A DNA stretch of 64,000 nucleotides from Colius striatus (lineage: Eukaryota > Chordata > Aves > Coliiformes > Coliidae): assembly GCF_028858725.1 (NCBI RefSeq), contig NC_084761.1, forward strand, positions 31,402,501 to 31,466,500, read 5' to 3'. Both the position numbers and the translations under genes were made by a program. A model generated the notes under the pieces. That model did no database searches. It had not been told where the DNA came from and saw only the letters and a program-made list of their open reading frames with translations. This document shows, in pieces, positions 38,457 through 50,886 of this stretch; positions within the stretch are counted from its first letter, which is position 1, and the number at the start of each line of letters is the position of its first letter.

Positions 38457-41153
38457 TATTTTGAAACTAGGCTGCACACACACTGCAATAAATACTGGGT
38501 TGCTTGTAATATCTATTTATCTAGAGGCCTTTAGAATGACATTTTATCAAAGAAAAATAAATCCATTTTAGTTTTTTTTTCTTGGAAAAGAACTCAAATA
38601 ATTTAGTTTTACTTCTGCCACAAAGGAACAAGGCAATGTAGTTCCCCATGAAAACACTAGTAGTTTTGGGGTAAAATGAGGACTGTCACAAAAAAACAGA
38701 AAAAAAGCTTAGCACATTCCTTTCCCTCCAGTCCCACTGTCAGCCCTTTCATTATTTGTCTTTTTCAGTTGCCTCTGATTTCTTAGCTTCCCTGATAAAA
38801 ACAAGTCATGTGTTTTTTTTTCCTCAGAAACTAAACAAATAGATAAACTACATTCCCATGAGAAAGCCATCCAAGTTCATGCATATATTCCTATCTCTAT
38901 GAATTCCTTTCAGCTTTTGAAAATTGCAGAAGTCAATAAACTTAAGATTTTGAGGGAAACTTACTATGAACTGAAAAGTAAAGTTAGGCAACAGTCTTCC
39001 AGAGGTAAGTCACAATTTTGAGAAACGTGTCAGGATTTGATTTCTCCTTATATGGAAGTGATAAATTGTCTTCAAATAGAAATATGTCTAGAAGGATGAC
39101 ATTCCAGGACATTGCATGATGAATTAGATACACTCACTATGCTGGTAAGGGTGCTTCACAATTAAAGAAGCCATATCTGAAGAATCTACCCATCTTCAAA
39201 AGAGAGACTGAAGAGGTACAGCAGCGGCAAATAGTACACTTTTTCAAAAACTCATTTGTGATCAAGATTCTCAGCATTATAAGCTACTGCTGGCTGCTTT
39301 TCAATCTGTTATGGAGGCTGCTGCATTGCTCAAAATAGGATAGATTAAAATCTAGAAAAAATATACAGCATAGATTTAAAGACAAATGACAAAGGTCGGT
39401 TCAAGAGCAGCAGAATATCTCAAGCTTTCTTGCTTTGCCTAGGCACAGGCACAGAAAGGAATACTTCTGTACATAAAAATCACAGTGTTAGGGCCCTGCT
39501 ATATGAAAAACACAATGTTGACAGCATGCCCATGTCAGTAGAAATGTAAATGAAATAGTGAGAAATAATTGCAGTTATGAAAGGGCTCTGTCACTGTTTG
39601 GGCCATTTTGCTCTGTTGGTGATTTACTGGTAGAGTAAACACTGCTGTTAAGACTTGCTGTCAGTGCCTATAATCTCTCAGGCCAGCAGCAGAATAAAAA
39701 CGGGAAAGTTTTACAAAACCGCATTACAGCCTGGTATCTGTTTTGGGAAGTTCTCTTCAGAGATCAAGTACACTAGGAAGAATGAACTGCTACCCTACCT
39801 AAAGACAATTCTCCTGAAGGGAAGACTTGATCCAAGAGTCCATACAACACACAATATACATCTATGCTATTTGAAAAAGGAAGATTAATCTCTTTCTGTG
39901 GATGCTTTATCTTCCAGACACATCAGTAATCAATGTCCAAAGCAAGGCTAACATGGAAAAGTCGGGGTTTTCCCATTTACTAACATGCAAAGACCTAAGC
40001 TGCATGTACAAACAGGCATACCTACATTACACTGCAGGTGCCTGCATTCTTACACTCTTGAGTATGGGTTCTGCCTATGCCAGGTAGATTCTCCAGACTT
40101 GTCACTGAAGTGTAAAGGTTAAGCAGACTCCTGAAAGGAAGGCTGTGATTGATCAGAAACCAGGCTGATTTTAACATAGTTTGCATTAAAGATAAAAAAT
40201 ACAGTGGAACATTAAAATGTCACATTGAGGTATCACATCCAGGACTGAACATAATGCTCCAAGGTTCCAAAACAATGGCAAATCTCTAATTCTACCCTAA
40301 TCTCCAGGTAGGCTGGGCACTCCATCAGCGCAGCTCTCTTTATTGTATCTTTCTTATTAATGAAACAGATAGGATTTCTCCCTGTCTCTTACTAAGCTAA
40401 TGACAGTCATTGGATATTATCCCAAATGTCAAAGCAGACAGTGCTGGAAAGCTCTCTCATATCATTGCTGGAGTTGTGAAATGGACAAGGAGAGCTTTAG
40501 AGTGAGTTATCATTCCAGCCTAAAGAGAGCTAGAAGCATCACATACCAGCCATACTGGGAATAAATGAAACTGAAACTTCTGCCTAGTTCAAGGGGCTCA
40601 GAGGAGAGATCCAAACTGTTCTGAAAGAATTATGTACTTTGAAGTAATGATAAGTAAACCAGTGGGCCCTGTACCAATTGCACTGGGGGGAAAAAAACCT
40701 ACACTCCTCAGGATAATCAGGGCTATGAAGAACTTAATAGAATTAAGACAACACTTGCAAAGTGTATTTGGGTTTCACAGACAAAATTTAAAGAGCAGAC
40801 TGATCACATATATCCCAGAATTTACTTAAAAGAACAGATATCTCAGTAGAGCAATCACTATGTGATTATGTTAACTGCCGCAAGAAGGATATAAGAAACG
40901 TAGTGCAGTTACACAGATGGTTATCCCACATTATTTGCAAGAAATCATGAGGACAGAATATCAAATAATGGACAGAAGGACTAGCAGAAAATATGAAAGA
41001 AGTGCTTGTGGAGTTAGGTGCAATACAGACTATAAATGAAATACAGAATGTGTCAATATTAATTTTTGAATCTTAAGTTAAAGATTTAAATCATGACCTG
41101 GAAGATAGGAAGCAGGGAGTGAAAGTTACTGTTGGGTAGAATGCTGCAGCTAT
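38457..41153. other. Intergenic DNA, nothing recognised
   Basis: AT-rich unique sequence. Only short chance ORFs; no repeat family or RNA gene recognised. Confidence 0.6.
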
Positions 41154-41230
41154 AATCACAGAATCACACAGAATCACAAAATTTTGAGGGTTGGAAGGGA
41201 TCTTGAAAGATCATCTAGTCCAACCCATAT
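41154..41230 (-). repeat. CR1 LINE 3' fragment
   Basis: Starts with a run of AGAATCACA-like tail units and continues GGTTGGAAGGGATCTTGAAA then ATCATCTAGTCCAACCC, the complement of the avian CR1 3' end. 5'-truncated to about 75 bp. Confidence 0.9.
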
Positions 41231-44200
41231 TAAGACTGAAATGATAGTGATGCTTAATCTCTAATTTAACAGCAGAGAACAAATTGTTCACAAAGTTGAA
41301 GCAGCTGATGGATCACCACATCTTTCAGTTGAGTAGGCCAATATGGGCTAGAGTGGCTGGGAAGTCAATTTCTCAGTAAGTGAAGTCAATGAGTAGATTC
41401 ATTGGTAGTCCTCAAATGCTCTACGTCAAATTTAGTCACATTAGGGATCAGTTGAAGTCATATTGTCTTTCTCCATTTTTGTTTACTAGACTGGAGATCC
41501 TAAGAGTCCTATTGAACCTAAATGAAGAAGAATTTTGAATTCTATTACCTGAATTCATATGGGTAGACCAAATTTAGATAAACTCTGTTTTTCTTTATTT
41601 TGGAAAAACAAAACAAAAAAAAAAAGTGTATTAGAAAAAGTCCGTAGAGCTCTATCTCTTTTTTCCCCAGGAAAATCAAAGCTCATAGATCAAATTCACT
41701 GATAACTCTTCACAAGGGGGAAATTAATGGTTCATAAGCACATTTTAAGAATTGCAAGGAAGACAGAGTAAAAGTAGATGTAGGCAAGAGACTATGACAG
41801 TTTTTGTGGAGCAATACATCACACAATGAATGTGGTCTAGGCTTCATGCATGTCAGCCATGGCATCTAAGAGGTACAGGCTTCCTGGTGATTTTTCTGTT
41901 TGTTCCACGTACTTTCACAGTAGAATGCACAACTTGTATTGTAATACTTGGTACTGTAAAACATCTGCTAGTGGAATGGAGAATTTTCTAAACTAAGAGC
42001 AGCTCAAGTCTAACTATCAGCAGGATTAGATTCAGTTACTGGGACTTCAGACAAATAATGTCCTGATTTGTTCAGAAAACCTTCTGGTGAAGGGCTTTGA
42101 AAGGCAGAATAAATAAAATAAATAATAAAATCAGAACTTTCAAGTGAACTTATCTTGTCATTGTGCTGTCTTTGAGAGAGACCAATATATATGTTTTCAG
42201 AGGCTGTTCCAGTGGTTAATGAATGACATCTGCATTTGACTTACAGGACATGCAAAGGGTTTAGGTTGAGAATCATTACCACTTAAACTAGAGTCATCTG
42301 ATTTAAAAAACAAACAAAACAAAAACAACCTTCTCAAAGCAGGGATTATGGTAATATGAATTAAGAATATACTCACAGCCATGCACAAGGGCTAGGCTCC
42401 TTGTCCCACTCCTGTGAGGCAGCCTGACTAGACATTCAGTATCAGCTGAGCTCTCTAATAGGCATTGTAGTTTCTCTGGGACAAGGCAGCTTAAGTAGCT
42501 TGTGTTTGTTCAGCACCTAGCACATAGCACAAATAATGTATTGTAATGGTAATGACTTCCTAAATGAAGTCTTAAATCAAACATGCCAGAAGTAATAAAA
42601 TTACATTGGAGAATGACCAGTAACCTTTAAAGCTATGATAGAGTGTTGAAAACGTACATGGTTACTGCTGTTTCTGGAGATAATGATTTCCTATTTCCTC
42701 TATTAATCTCATCAATTGATTAACGATGGTTCTGTCATTCTGAACAATATAAAATGAGTAGTAATGTGAATTCACCTTTTTAAGAACTCCAGATCAGCTG
42801 TTCAGTTTGCTGTTACAACCCTGGTGTCTGCTTATCTTGGTAGTAGTTATGGCACAATATCCTAGAAGATTTCAAGTGTGTTTATGAATTTTATATAAAA
42901 TGCATGAAAGAAGCATACAGAGTTAATTCTTTGTTTCCTCCTCTCAAAATTGCAACTGGGCCAATAACTCTTAATACAAAGTTAATTTAGTCAAGATACT
43001 TGAGAGCCACTTGGCTCTGTTTCTAAATTCCTCCCTTTGTCTTTTGCAAGGCTCTTTGAAGTGTTACTCTGTGAGGTGGATGTTGTAATGAGCCTGTTTC
43101 TAAGAGGATCAAAGTAGCAGAGCTGCCCAGAGCAGCACCAAAGATACACAACAGAGAGCCCTTTAATGAGCAAGAGGGACATGACTGTCTTTTCCCCAAA
43201 AAAAAGCCCTAAAACAGGATTTAGATTAAATATTTAAAATTTAAAATTATTTTATTTTGTCTGGAATTTGCTAGTAGAAAGCAAAAACCTCAAGGAGGAG
43301 ATTTCTCAAGCTGACTGCTAAAATTTAATGACTGTCATTTGCTCAATGATTCACCATCATTTAATCAAGTCCAGATACCTGTAGCCTAAGCTAAAGGTGG
43401 AAACAGCAGCTGACATGGGCACAGGCAAGACAGCAGCCTTATGCTAGGGCAGATTCCTTTCCCATGGATATGAAAATAGAAAGAAAACATAAGGCAGGAA
43501 GCTGTGGCAAGCACTGCAGAACGAGATGACAGCTTGGAGGGAGAGTAGGGGGGGAAGGGTGGGAGAAGAAAAAAAGGAAGTGGGAGGGAGGACTGGCCAT
43601 GTAAATTACGTGCCAGGAAATGAATTCCTTCTAGTGTCTCTTGCCAGAAGCTAAATCCTAGCAAATGTAACTTGCCTTTTTTTCCCTTTCTTTTGCTCTT
43701 TCCACTGCTCCTTTGAGGGTCAGAGAGGAAGGAGCAGGGACAGGAAGAGGGGCGATTCAGTGTTTACTTACTTATTGTGTGACCAAAGTGCTATATGATC
43801 CAGCTTTAACATTAGCAAGCATGTGACCCCATAAAACTGATGAACGGGATAACAGCCTGCTTCTCATTGCACACAGTTTTTCAACTTACTTTATTTGGCC
43901 ACAGGGATCCTTCAATATGTTCTAGGACTGAAATACCAGAAGAAATGTGTTTCTGTTCAGAGGCTGAATGTGCTTATTGCACTGCATTCAGTAATGAAAT
44001 GGGGGCTTGTTTTGTTTGACTTAATAGCTATCTGTGCAAATATTGCCTCTACTTAGGTTTGTGTTTGTTTAAGGAAGCACCTACTACATCTGTCAAGGCT
44101 GTAGAAATGTACACCAATGACCTGTGCTTAACTTGGCCATGAAATGAGAAATCTTGCATCTAAGGTTAAGCCTGTATGCAGTGTCAGGTTGTCTGTTGTT

Positions 44201-45054
44201 TTGGGGTTTTTTTTAACTTAGCAGAAACCATCTGGCAGGAAGTAAAAAACCTTAGTACCAGACCTTTGGCTACTGAGTGAAGTACACTTCTAGCTTGTGA
44301 GAAATCAATGCTATACAATGCGGAATGACTAATGAAACTGGATACAAAATAATTTTACAATATACTAACTAGGCAGCAAGCATGTGAAGTAACCCAGACT
44401 TCTTTTTCCTTCCCAACTCACACAGTTTAGGATACCATATACCCCACCATGTGCAATACTATGGCTAAAACCAGTAGCAATTTCCTTGAAGAATTCCAGG
44501 AATAAAACCATTGGACACTTCCAGGAAAAAGGAACGCAGATTTTTGTTTTGTTTCAAATTACCTGCAACACTACAATGATTATGGAAGTTTGTACAAAGA
44601 AAAATTGTGTGACTTAAGTAAGTAAAGGAAGAGCCTGCTTTTCAGCAAAAGGTACTGAGAACACAGGAGTGTCCAGTGAAAGAAATTGCCTGAGAAGCAA
44701 AGCTCCCAATTTCCTTCCTTTACAGGGCACAAAGTACACAGTCCTTCCTAGCCTATGGTTATCTCTGGAAATGTAAATATCTATGAATGCTTGTATCACA
44801 CTGACATCAGTAAAAATCCATAAGTCTTCATAGTTTCTAAAAATTAACTTACTGCATATCTACTTCTAATTAGGATTTGATAACCTAACAACAATCAGTG
44901 AAAACCTTGACCACTGTGACTTTAATGGCAGATATCACTTCTAAGACATTGATGGCACATACACCTGCTAAAGTTGTCCACTGTAGAAATAGTATCTGTA
45001 CATACATATACACATATGACATTTATTTCATAATCCACATGTTATGGATTCACC
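41231..45054. other. Intergenic DNA with one MIR-like remnant
   Basis: No gene recognised. Open frames are short and domain-free. Apart from the MIR-like stretch at 42468-42556, I see only a GA/G-rich run near 43540-43595 and A/T tracts. Confidence 0.6.
42468..42556 (+). repeat. Ancient MIR-family SINE remnant
   Basis: TCTCTGGGACAAGGC, then GTGTTTGTTCAGCACCTAGC, then AATGTATTGTAATGGTAATGA follow the order of the 3' half of amniote MIR-type SINEs (CTCTGGGACAGGG, GTTTGTACAGCACCTAGCAC, CTGTAATACAAATAATAA). Diverged but collinear. Confidence 0.6.
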
Positions 45055-45545
45055 AGAATCACAGAATATTAACAGTTGGAAGGGACCTCAAAAGATCATC
45101 TAGTCCAACCCCTTTGCCAGAGCAGGATCACCTAGAGTAGGTCATACAGGAATTCATCCAGGTGGGTTTTGAATGTTCTCACAGGAGACTCAACAACACA
45201 GCCTATTCCAGTGCTCCGTCACCCTCACAGTAAAGAAAATGTTCCTTGTGTTTCTTTGGAACCTCTTATGTTCCATCTTATACCCATTTCCCCTTTTCCT
45301 ATCACTGGCCATGATTGAGAAGAGCCTGGCTCCGTCCTCCTGACACTCACCCTTTACATATTTGTAAATATTAATGAAGTCACCCCTCAGTCTCCTCCAA
45401 GCTGCAGAGCCCCAGCTTCCTCAGCCTTTCATCGTAAGGGAGATGCTCCACTCCCTTAATCATCTTTGTGGCTCTGTGCTGAACTTTCTCCAGCAGCTCT
45501 CTGTCCTTCTTGAATTGAGGGGCCTAGATCTAGACACAAATTACT
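45055..45545 (-). repeat. CR1 LINE, 5'-truncated copy (about 490 bp)
   Basis: Begins AGAATCACAGAATATTAACA, GTTGGAAGGGACCTC, ATCATCTAGTCCAACCCC and runs through the CR1 3' UTR and the end of ORF2 in complement, ending near CTGTCCTTCTTGAATTGAGG. Many substitutions and indels relative to the other copies, so an older insertion of another CR1 subfamily. Confidence 0.9.
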
Positions 45546-48500
45546 TGAAAAGATTTTGATGCTGCAAGTGAAAATTTAAATGCTTAGCAGTCATGTACTT
45601 CTTTTATGTTCTTTTTTCTAGTTCCTAGAATTTTAAACCCCTAAAGAATATAGAATATAACAACAGGAAAACATAGTCTTTGCAATTTCAGGTAGATGTA
45701 AGATAACATATAAACACAAGAACAAAATGAAAAAGGATATTGAAGGAAGTATCAAGCTTTTGAATTTACTTGGATTGTTGAAGGCTAATCTCCACAAAGA
45801 GCAGCAGTCAAGGCTTCAATTCACATGAATTTGTATGCAGAAGAGACACAGGGTCTACATCAGTCCACATTCTTTGTGTGGTATGAAATATATGTGTGAT
45901 TGTCTAGAATGTGTAGTAATAGCTGTTACATTAAAAGCTCCATAAACCTTCCATGAGATATAAAACCAACTTGCAACTTTCTCATGTGCTTCTAAATGTT
46001 AATTCTCAGTACTGATCATCATAGCTTCCAAAGGTATCTCTGATAAACTAGTAGCCTAATCCTTTCCGAGCAGCAGTTTCCTGTATCATCAACGAAAAGC
46101 TTTCCTCCCAAGATCCCTTTATGTTAGGCAAGAAAAAACTCAAGAACAGTTCCTATTGCTGAGTGATAATAAGGACCTACCTGGAGGCTGCAGGACAGTT
46201 AAGGTACAATGAGCACTATCAGTTACTTTTGCTGAAATGATAATTACTAGTCTGTAAATATATCAGATGATGTTTAAATATAAAATGTGCATGTTTATCC
46301 ACAGATATCCTATATGAAATCTTACAGTCATTATAATTATTGATAGGACATAATTTTCATAAAGTGATAAGGCACCTAAGCATGATACTTGAATAAATCT
46401 GATATAATAATTCCTTTGTTGTCAAAACCATATCCAAGAGCAGCTGAAAACCAATGCATTTTGGCTCTTCTGTGCTACCCAGAATCACAAATTGAGATGT
46501 CTGAGTAGAGCAGTTCTTGTCTAATGTCCTGTCAAACGATTTTCCAAAGCTCTATATCCTGTGAAAATCAAGACAGATGTCATATCCTTATGCAGTGATA
46601 AACATTAGCTTGGATTCTGTGGCCTCCGTGGCTGTCTGTATCTGTGATATCTGAAGCTATTTAGCACCCTGTCTGAAAAACTGGACAAAACTGCCCACAT
46701 GCCATGTAATTAACATAGATTTGTAATAGGGATTCAAAAGCAAGCCACACTAGAAATATTGGGGGGGGCGGGGAGGGGCTGATGAAATTGTTGGGATATT
46801 TTTTGTGTTAACATGTTTTACTGAGTATGTGGCTTTAAGGAAGTTTTACCAAGTAGCCCAAATAAAATATTGGGAGAGTAATTATGAGGAAAACAAACAT
46901 CTGTCAAAAGGAACTGTAATTTCTTTTCATACTTCTGAACTGTACTGAGATTGAGTACTTACAAAAATCAGATTTTTCGGTAATTTGCTTGACTTTGTTA
47001 AAAGCATTTCTCTTGTGATACTGGAAAAACAGTTTACTTAGAAGTAGTAAGATGCTAAGTACTTTGACTCTCTTCAATTAAACTTTTAAACATTTTGTTT
47101 TAAGATTGTTTTGGCATCCTTGAGAGGATTCAACTCACAGCTATAGGTGTTATATTTCTAAAAAATTGTAGATCTGAATATCACAAATTATGCCAGAATC
47201 ACATTATGTGCAAATCAAGAGCTATTTAGCCAAATTCTGTGATTCTATAAAACATTTTAAAATTATTTAAATGGTGTATTTTACTCAATAATTTCCTGTA
47301 AAGCATTTATTTAAACATAGTAAGAATGCACTTTTACATTAGTTGTTACTTATATTTCCAATTTCCTGTCTAAAAATTTCAAGCAAGTTAAGTCAACACG
47401 TCATCAAATGGATTTTTAGTCCATTGGGGGTATATGCCTAAAACCTAGTCCTAAAACAGCTAGCAACACAATTCTGTATGTCAAGGAGACTGGACTGCTA
47501 ACAGTGCACAGGCTCACATATCCTTCCCTATGGCACTTCTAAAGAAATACTCTTGAGATGGACAGGTCAGCGCTCTGGTCCAGCAGAGCATTTCTTCCTT
47601 TCTTAAGTGTAAGTAATAATAGCAACAACAATTAAAAAAAAGGCAAAAAAAGAGAGAAAAATATTAGTTACCTATCTATTCAATTGTGCAAAATTGTCTT
47701 TCTCTTCCTACTGTTAAAATAGCTAGAGAAAAAGAATACTGAATAAATATGCTCATGATTTATAATATGGGGTTGGAATTCAGCCCAACTGCTGCTTTTC
47801 TCTTTTCAAAAAGCAGCAGCATTTTTTAAGTCGATTAGTAATTGCAATGTCTTTTTACTTGGCAATATGAATTATTCCTAGCATGGACAAATAAAGCGGC
47901 AACAACAAACAAGTAACAATAGTTCTTTTGTGACCACCACCAACTCACAAAAATATTATTTTTCTTTCCTTCATTCATTTGCATATGTATTTATGTGCAG
48001 AAGGCAAAACACTGCTGCGTAGTTCATTAGAATTCTGAAAGATATGAAACTTGGATCACTCAGTGGAAAATTCTCTGAAATAATCTTCATGAAGTGGTTT
48101 TATTCATCTCATTCTACTTTTCTCAAGGGCTGACATATGCATAAAAGGGGAACATGATCCTTTGCACATGTTCTCCATGAGGACTGCGTGTAGCACAATC
48201 ATTAACTTAAAACAAGCTTTGCTGACTCTTACTGAAAGGCATTGCTGAATGCAAGCCAAAGGAATTCAGACTGGCATTTTTCCATCTCCTCTGATCAGTG
48301 AATAGGGTGAAAGAACAGAACAATCCTGTTTCACTACATCAAGTATTACAGGGTTTCGGTGGATCTATGTAATCTGTCCCAACTGTGCAGTGTGGGACAT
48401 TCTAAAGGTGACCTTTCTTTCTTGTACCGCTGCAGGCTGTGGATGCTCGAAGACAGAGAGAGGGACGTATGAGAGGGCAGACAATTGAGACTGCTTCACT

Positions 48501-48730
48501 AGGCACTGCTAGCATGGCAAGATCCTACTAACACCAACCACCAACACTTCAGCAAGTCTCCCTTTTTTTGTTCATCCATTAAACAGGGAACAACATTGCA
48601 ATTAGACCATACACAAGTGCTCTGTATGTGTGAAAGAGACTTGATTCTCCTCTAGGAGAAACAGAAACCACAGGGTGGTCATATCAGATCCAAGAATGAC
48701 AGCGTTAGTTGGGAGCATAGAAATGTATTT
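45546..48730. other. Intergenic DNA with a candidate regulatory element
   Basis: No gene or long ORF. The stretch 47760-48010 holds clustered SOX-, POU- and homeodomain-type motifs. A G-rich run lies at about 46761-46780. Confidence 0.55.
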
Positions 48731-49316
48731 CATAGAATCATACAATGGTAGGGGTTGGAAGGGACCTTTAGAGACCATCTAGTCCAACCCCCCTGCAGAA
48801 GCAGGTTCATCTACATCAGGTTGCATAGGAATATGTCCAGGCGGGTCTTGAAGACCTCCAGAGAATGAGACTCCATAGCCTCCTTGGGCAGCCTGTGCCA
48901 GGGCTCTCTCACCCTCATAGTAAAGCAGGTTTTTTCTTATGATTAAATGGAATTTGTTGTGTTCCAGCTTCTTTCCATTACCCCCTGTCCTGTTTCTCGA
49001 TACAACAGAAAAAAGGGATGTCCCAACCTCCTGACATCCACCATTTAGATATTCATAAGCATTAATGAGAGACCCCATAGTCTTCTCTTTTCTAGACTAA
49101 ACAGCCCCAGTTCCTGCAGCCTTTCCTCATAAGGAAGACGTTCCAGTCTCCTGATCATCTTGGTAGCACTGCGCCGGACTCTCTCCAGAAGTTCTCTGTC
49201 CCTCTTGATCTGGGGAGCCCAGAACTGGACACAATACTCCAGATGAGGCTTCACCAGGTCAGAGTAGAGGGGGAGGAGAACCTCCCTTGACCTGCTGGCC
49301 ATACTCTTCTTGATGC
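48731..49316 (-). mobile_element. CR1 LINE, 5'-truncated copy (about 586 bp) with ORF2 remnant
   Basis: The best preserved CR1 copy. The plus strand starts CATAGAATCATACAATGG, GGGTTGGAAGGGACCTTTAG and ends near the CTCTTCTTGATGCA of ORF2. On the minus strand, 49302-49045 encodes the C-terminal part of the CR1 ORF2 polyprotein ([20 protein letters not shown], then [23 protein letters not shown]), downstream of the reverse-transcriptase catalytic core. A second frame, 49078-48779, carries the following segment (GGCQEVGTSLFSVVSRNRTG), so the coding region is broken by frameshifts. A non-functional fossil: the endonuclease and most of the reverse transcriptase are missing. Confidence 0.95.
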
Positions 49317-50242
49317 ATATTTATGGGGAGAGAAGCTCTTTATCAAGTGAGAACTGACAGCAGAAGCCCTTGTTCCTCACAGTCTTCTCATTTTACTCTA
49401 GTGTCTTCTCTGCTGCTCTGGATTTTCCAAGGGGTCTGCTTCCTATGCTTCCCTCAACTGCTTTCCTCTTTTCTCAGTTCTACCTTATGGTCCTAAACCT
49501 TGCCGAGGAAGATCAACCTCTGGGTTGAAACAAGCCAAACAAATGGAATGCTGTTTCAGAAGTGAGGAGTGAGAATGATCTTTAGGTGATTAGTAACCCT
49601 GGTTACTGTTTTGTGCTGCTACAGAAAGCCATTCACAATGATTAATAAACTAACCCAACTGGCATATACTGAGAAGTAGAAAATCCAGTCTCCATATAAG
49701 AGGTTTTTTCTGTAATAAAATTGATTTTTTTTTTTTTAATTCAAAACTAATTTGTCCGTTATAAAAATTATCTTGGGTCAAATCCAAGCCAAGTAGTTGA
49801 TTTTTCAGAAAAACAGTGTTCTGTTTTGAGTCAGTTCAATTTCTTTCTGTAGCCAGTTGAGCTTCCCACACTGTCTCATGGGAAGTAGACTGGAGCATTC
49901 TCCTTGGAGCTAGCTTTCCTTGTCTGATAAATGCCCCAAATGCTTCAATATCTTGCCCCCAGCTAAATATCAAAAGTGGGCTACTGAAGTGAATATATGA
50001 ATGATACCTGGCAAGATAAATGAAGTGAGGAGAGAGCCCAGCTTAGTGGAAGTGATAAATATTTTATAAGAACAAAAGAATTAACTATACTGGGGTAGAT
50101 AACAAGTTCATTTAGTATACATTTGTGGTTTTGCAATAGAAGAGATAAGATATAAGAAAATTAGAAAGTATTTGCTTCTTCTGACACATTGTCCCAGCTA
50201 CCCAAAAGCTGACATTTATAGGACTTCCTGAGCTACAGATGG
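49317..50242. other. Intergenic DNA, nothing recognised
   Basis: Unique AT-rich DNA between two CR1 copies. No ORF, repeat or motif worth naming. Confidence 0.6.
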
Positions 50243-50298
50243 CATAGAATCATAGAATGAAAGGGTTGGAAAGGACCTTTAGAGATCATCTAGTCAAC
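50243..50298 (-). repeat. Short CR1 LINE 3' fragment
   Basis: CATAGAATCATAGAATGAAA, GGGTTGGAAAGGACCTTTAG, AGATCATCTAGTCAAC: the terminal ~56 bp of CR1 in complement. Confidence 0.92.
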
Positions 50299-50601
50299 TT
50301 TATGCCTCTTCAAATAATCTTTCCATCTGTTTAAATCCATGTATAGTTTTGGCCAACAGAACTTTCTGCAGCAATGAGATCTTCAATTTAATTATGCATA
50401 GTTTGAAGGAAGTACTTATTTGATTAATTTCAAAACTTTTCTTTTAAATTGGTATTGGGTGTCTTTTGGTCCATTCATTGAGAAACAGTGAATAATGACT
50501 CTCTATCTACCATGTCAATCACAATTTTTCAAACCTGTACTACACCTCCAGTAGTCTCTTTTCTCCATGCATTCTCTCCTCCTGTGGATCTTCCCAGACA
50601 T

Positions 50602-50886
50602 CATAGAATCATAGACTGGTAGGAGTTGGAATGGACCTTTAGAGATCCTCTAGTCCAACACCTCTACAGAAGCAGATCCACTTAGATCAGGTCGCATAGG
50701 AACATGTCCAGGCGGGTCTTGAAGACCTCCAAGGAAGGAGAATCCACAACCTCCCTGGGCAGCCTGTGCCAGGGCTCCATCAGCCTCACAGTGAAATAAT
50801 TTTTTCTTATGTTTAAATGGAACTTCTTGTGTTCCAGTTTCAACCCATTACGCCTTGTCCTGTTGCTGGATACCACAGAAAAAAAG
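50602..50886 (-). mobile_element. CR1 LINE, 5'-truncated copy (about 285 bp)
   Basis: Plus strand begins CATAGAATCATAGACTGG and continues GTTGGAATGGACCTTTAGAG. Minus-strand frame 50876-50682 retains the CR1 ORF2 C-terminus (SNRTRRNGLKLEHKKFHLNI, then RLPREVVDSPSLEVFKTRLD). It resembles the 48731-49316 copy, so probably the same or a related subfamily. Confidence 0.94.

Noticed and set aside
47228..47249. TTCTGTGATTCTATAAAA, possible CR1 tail
   Set aside because: Too short, and the GGTTGGAAGGGACC-type sequence that should precede a CR1 tail is missing.
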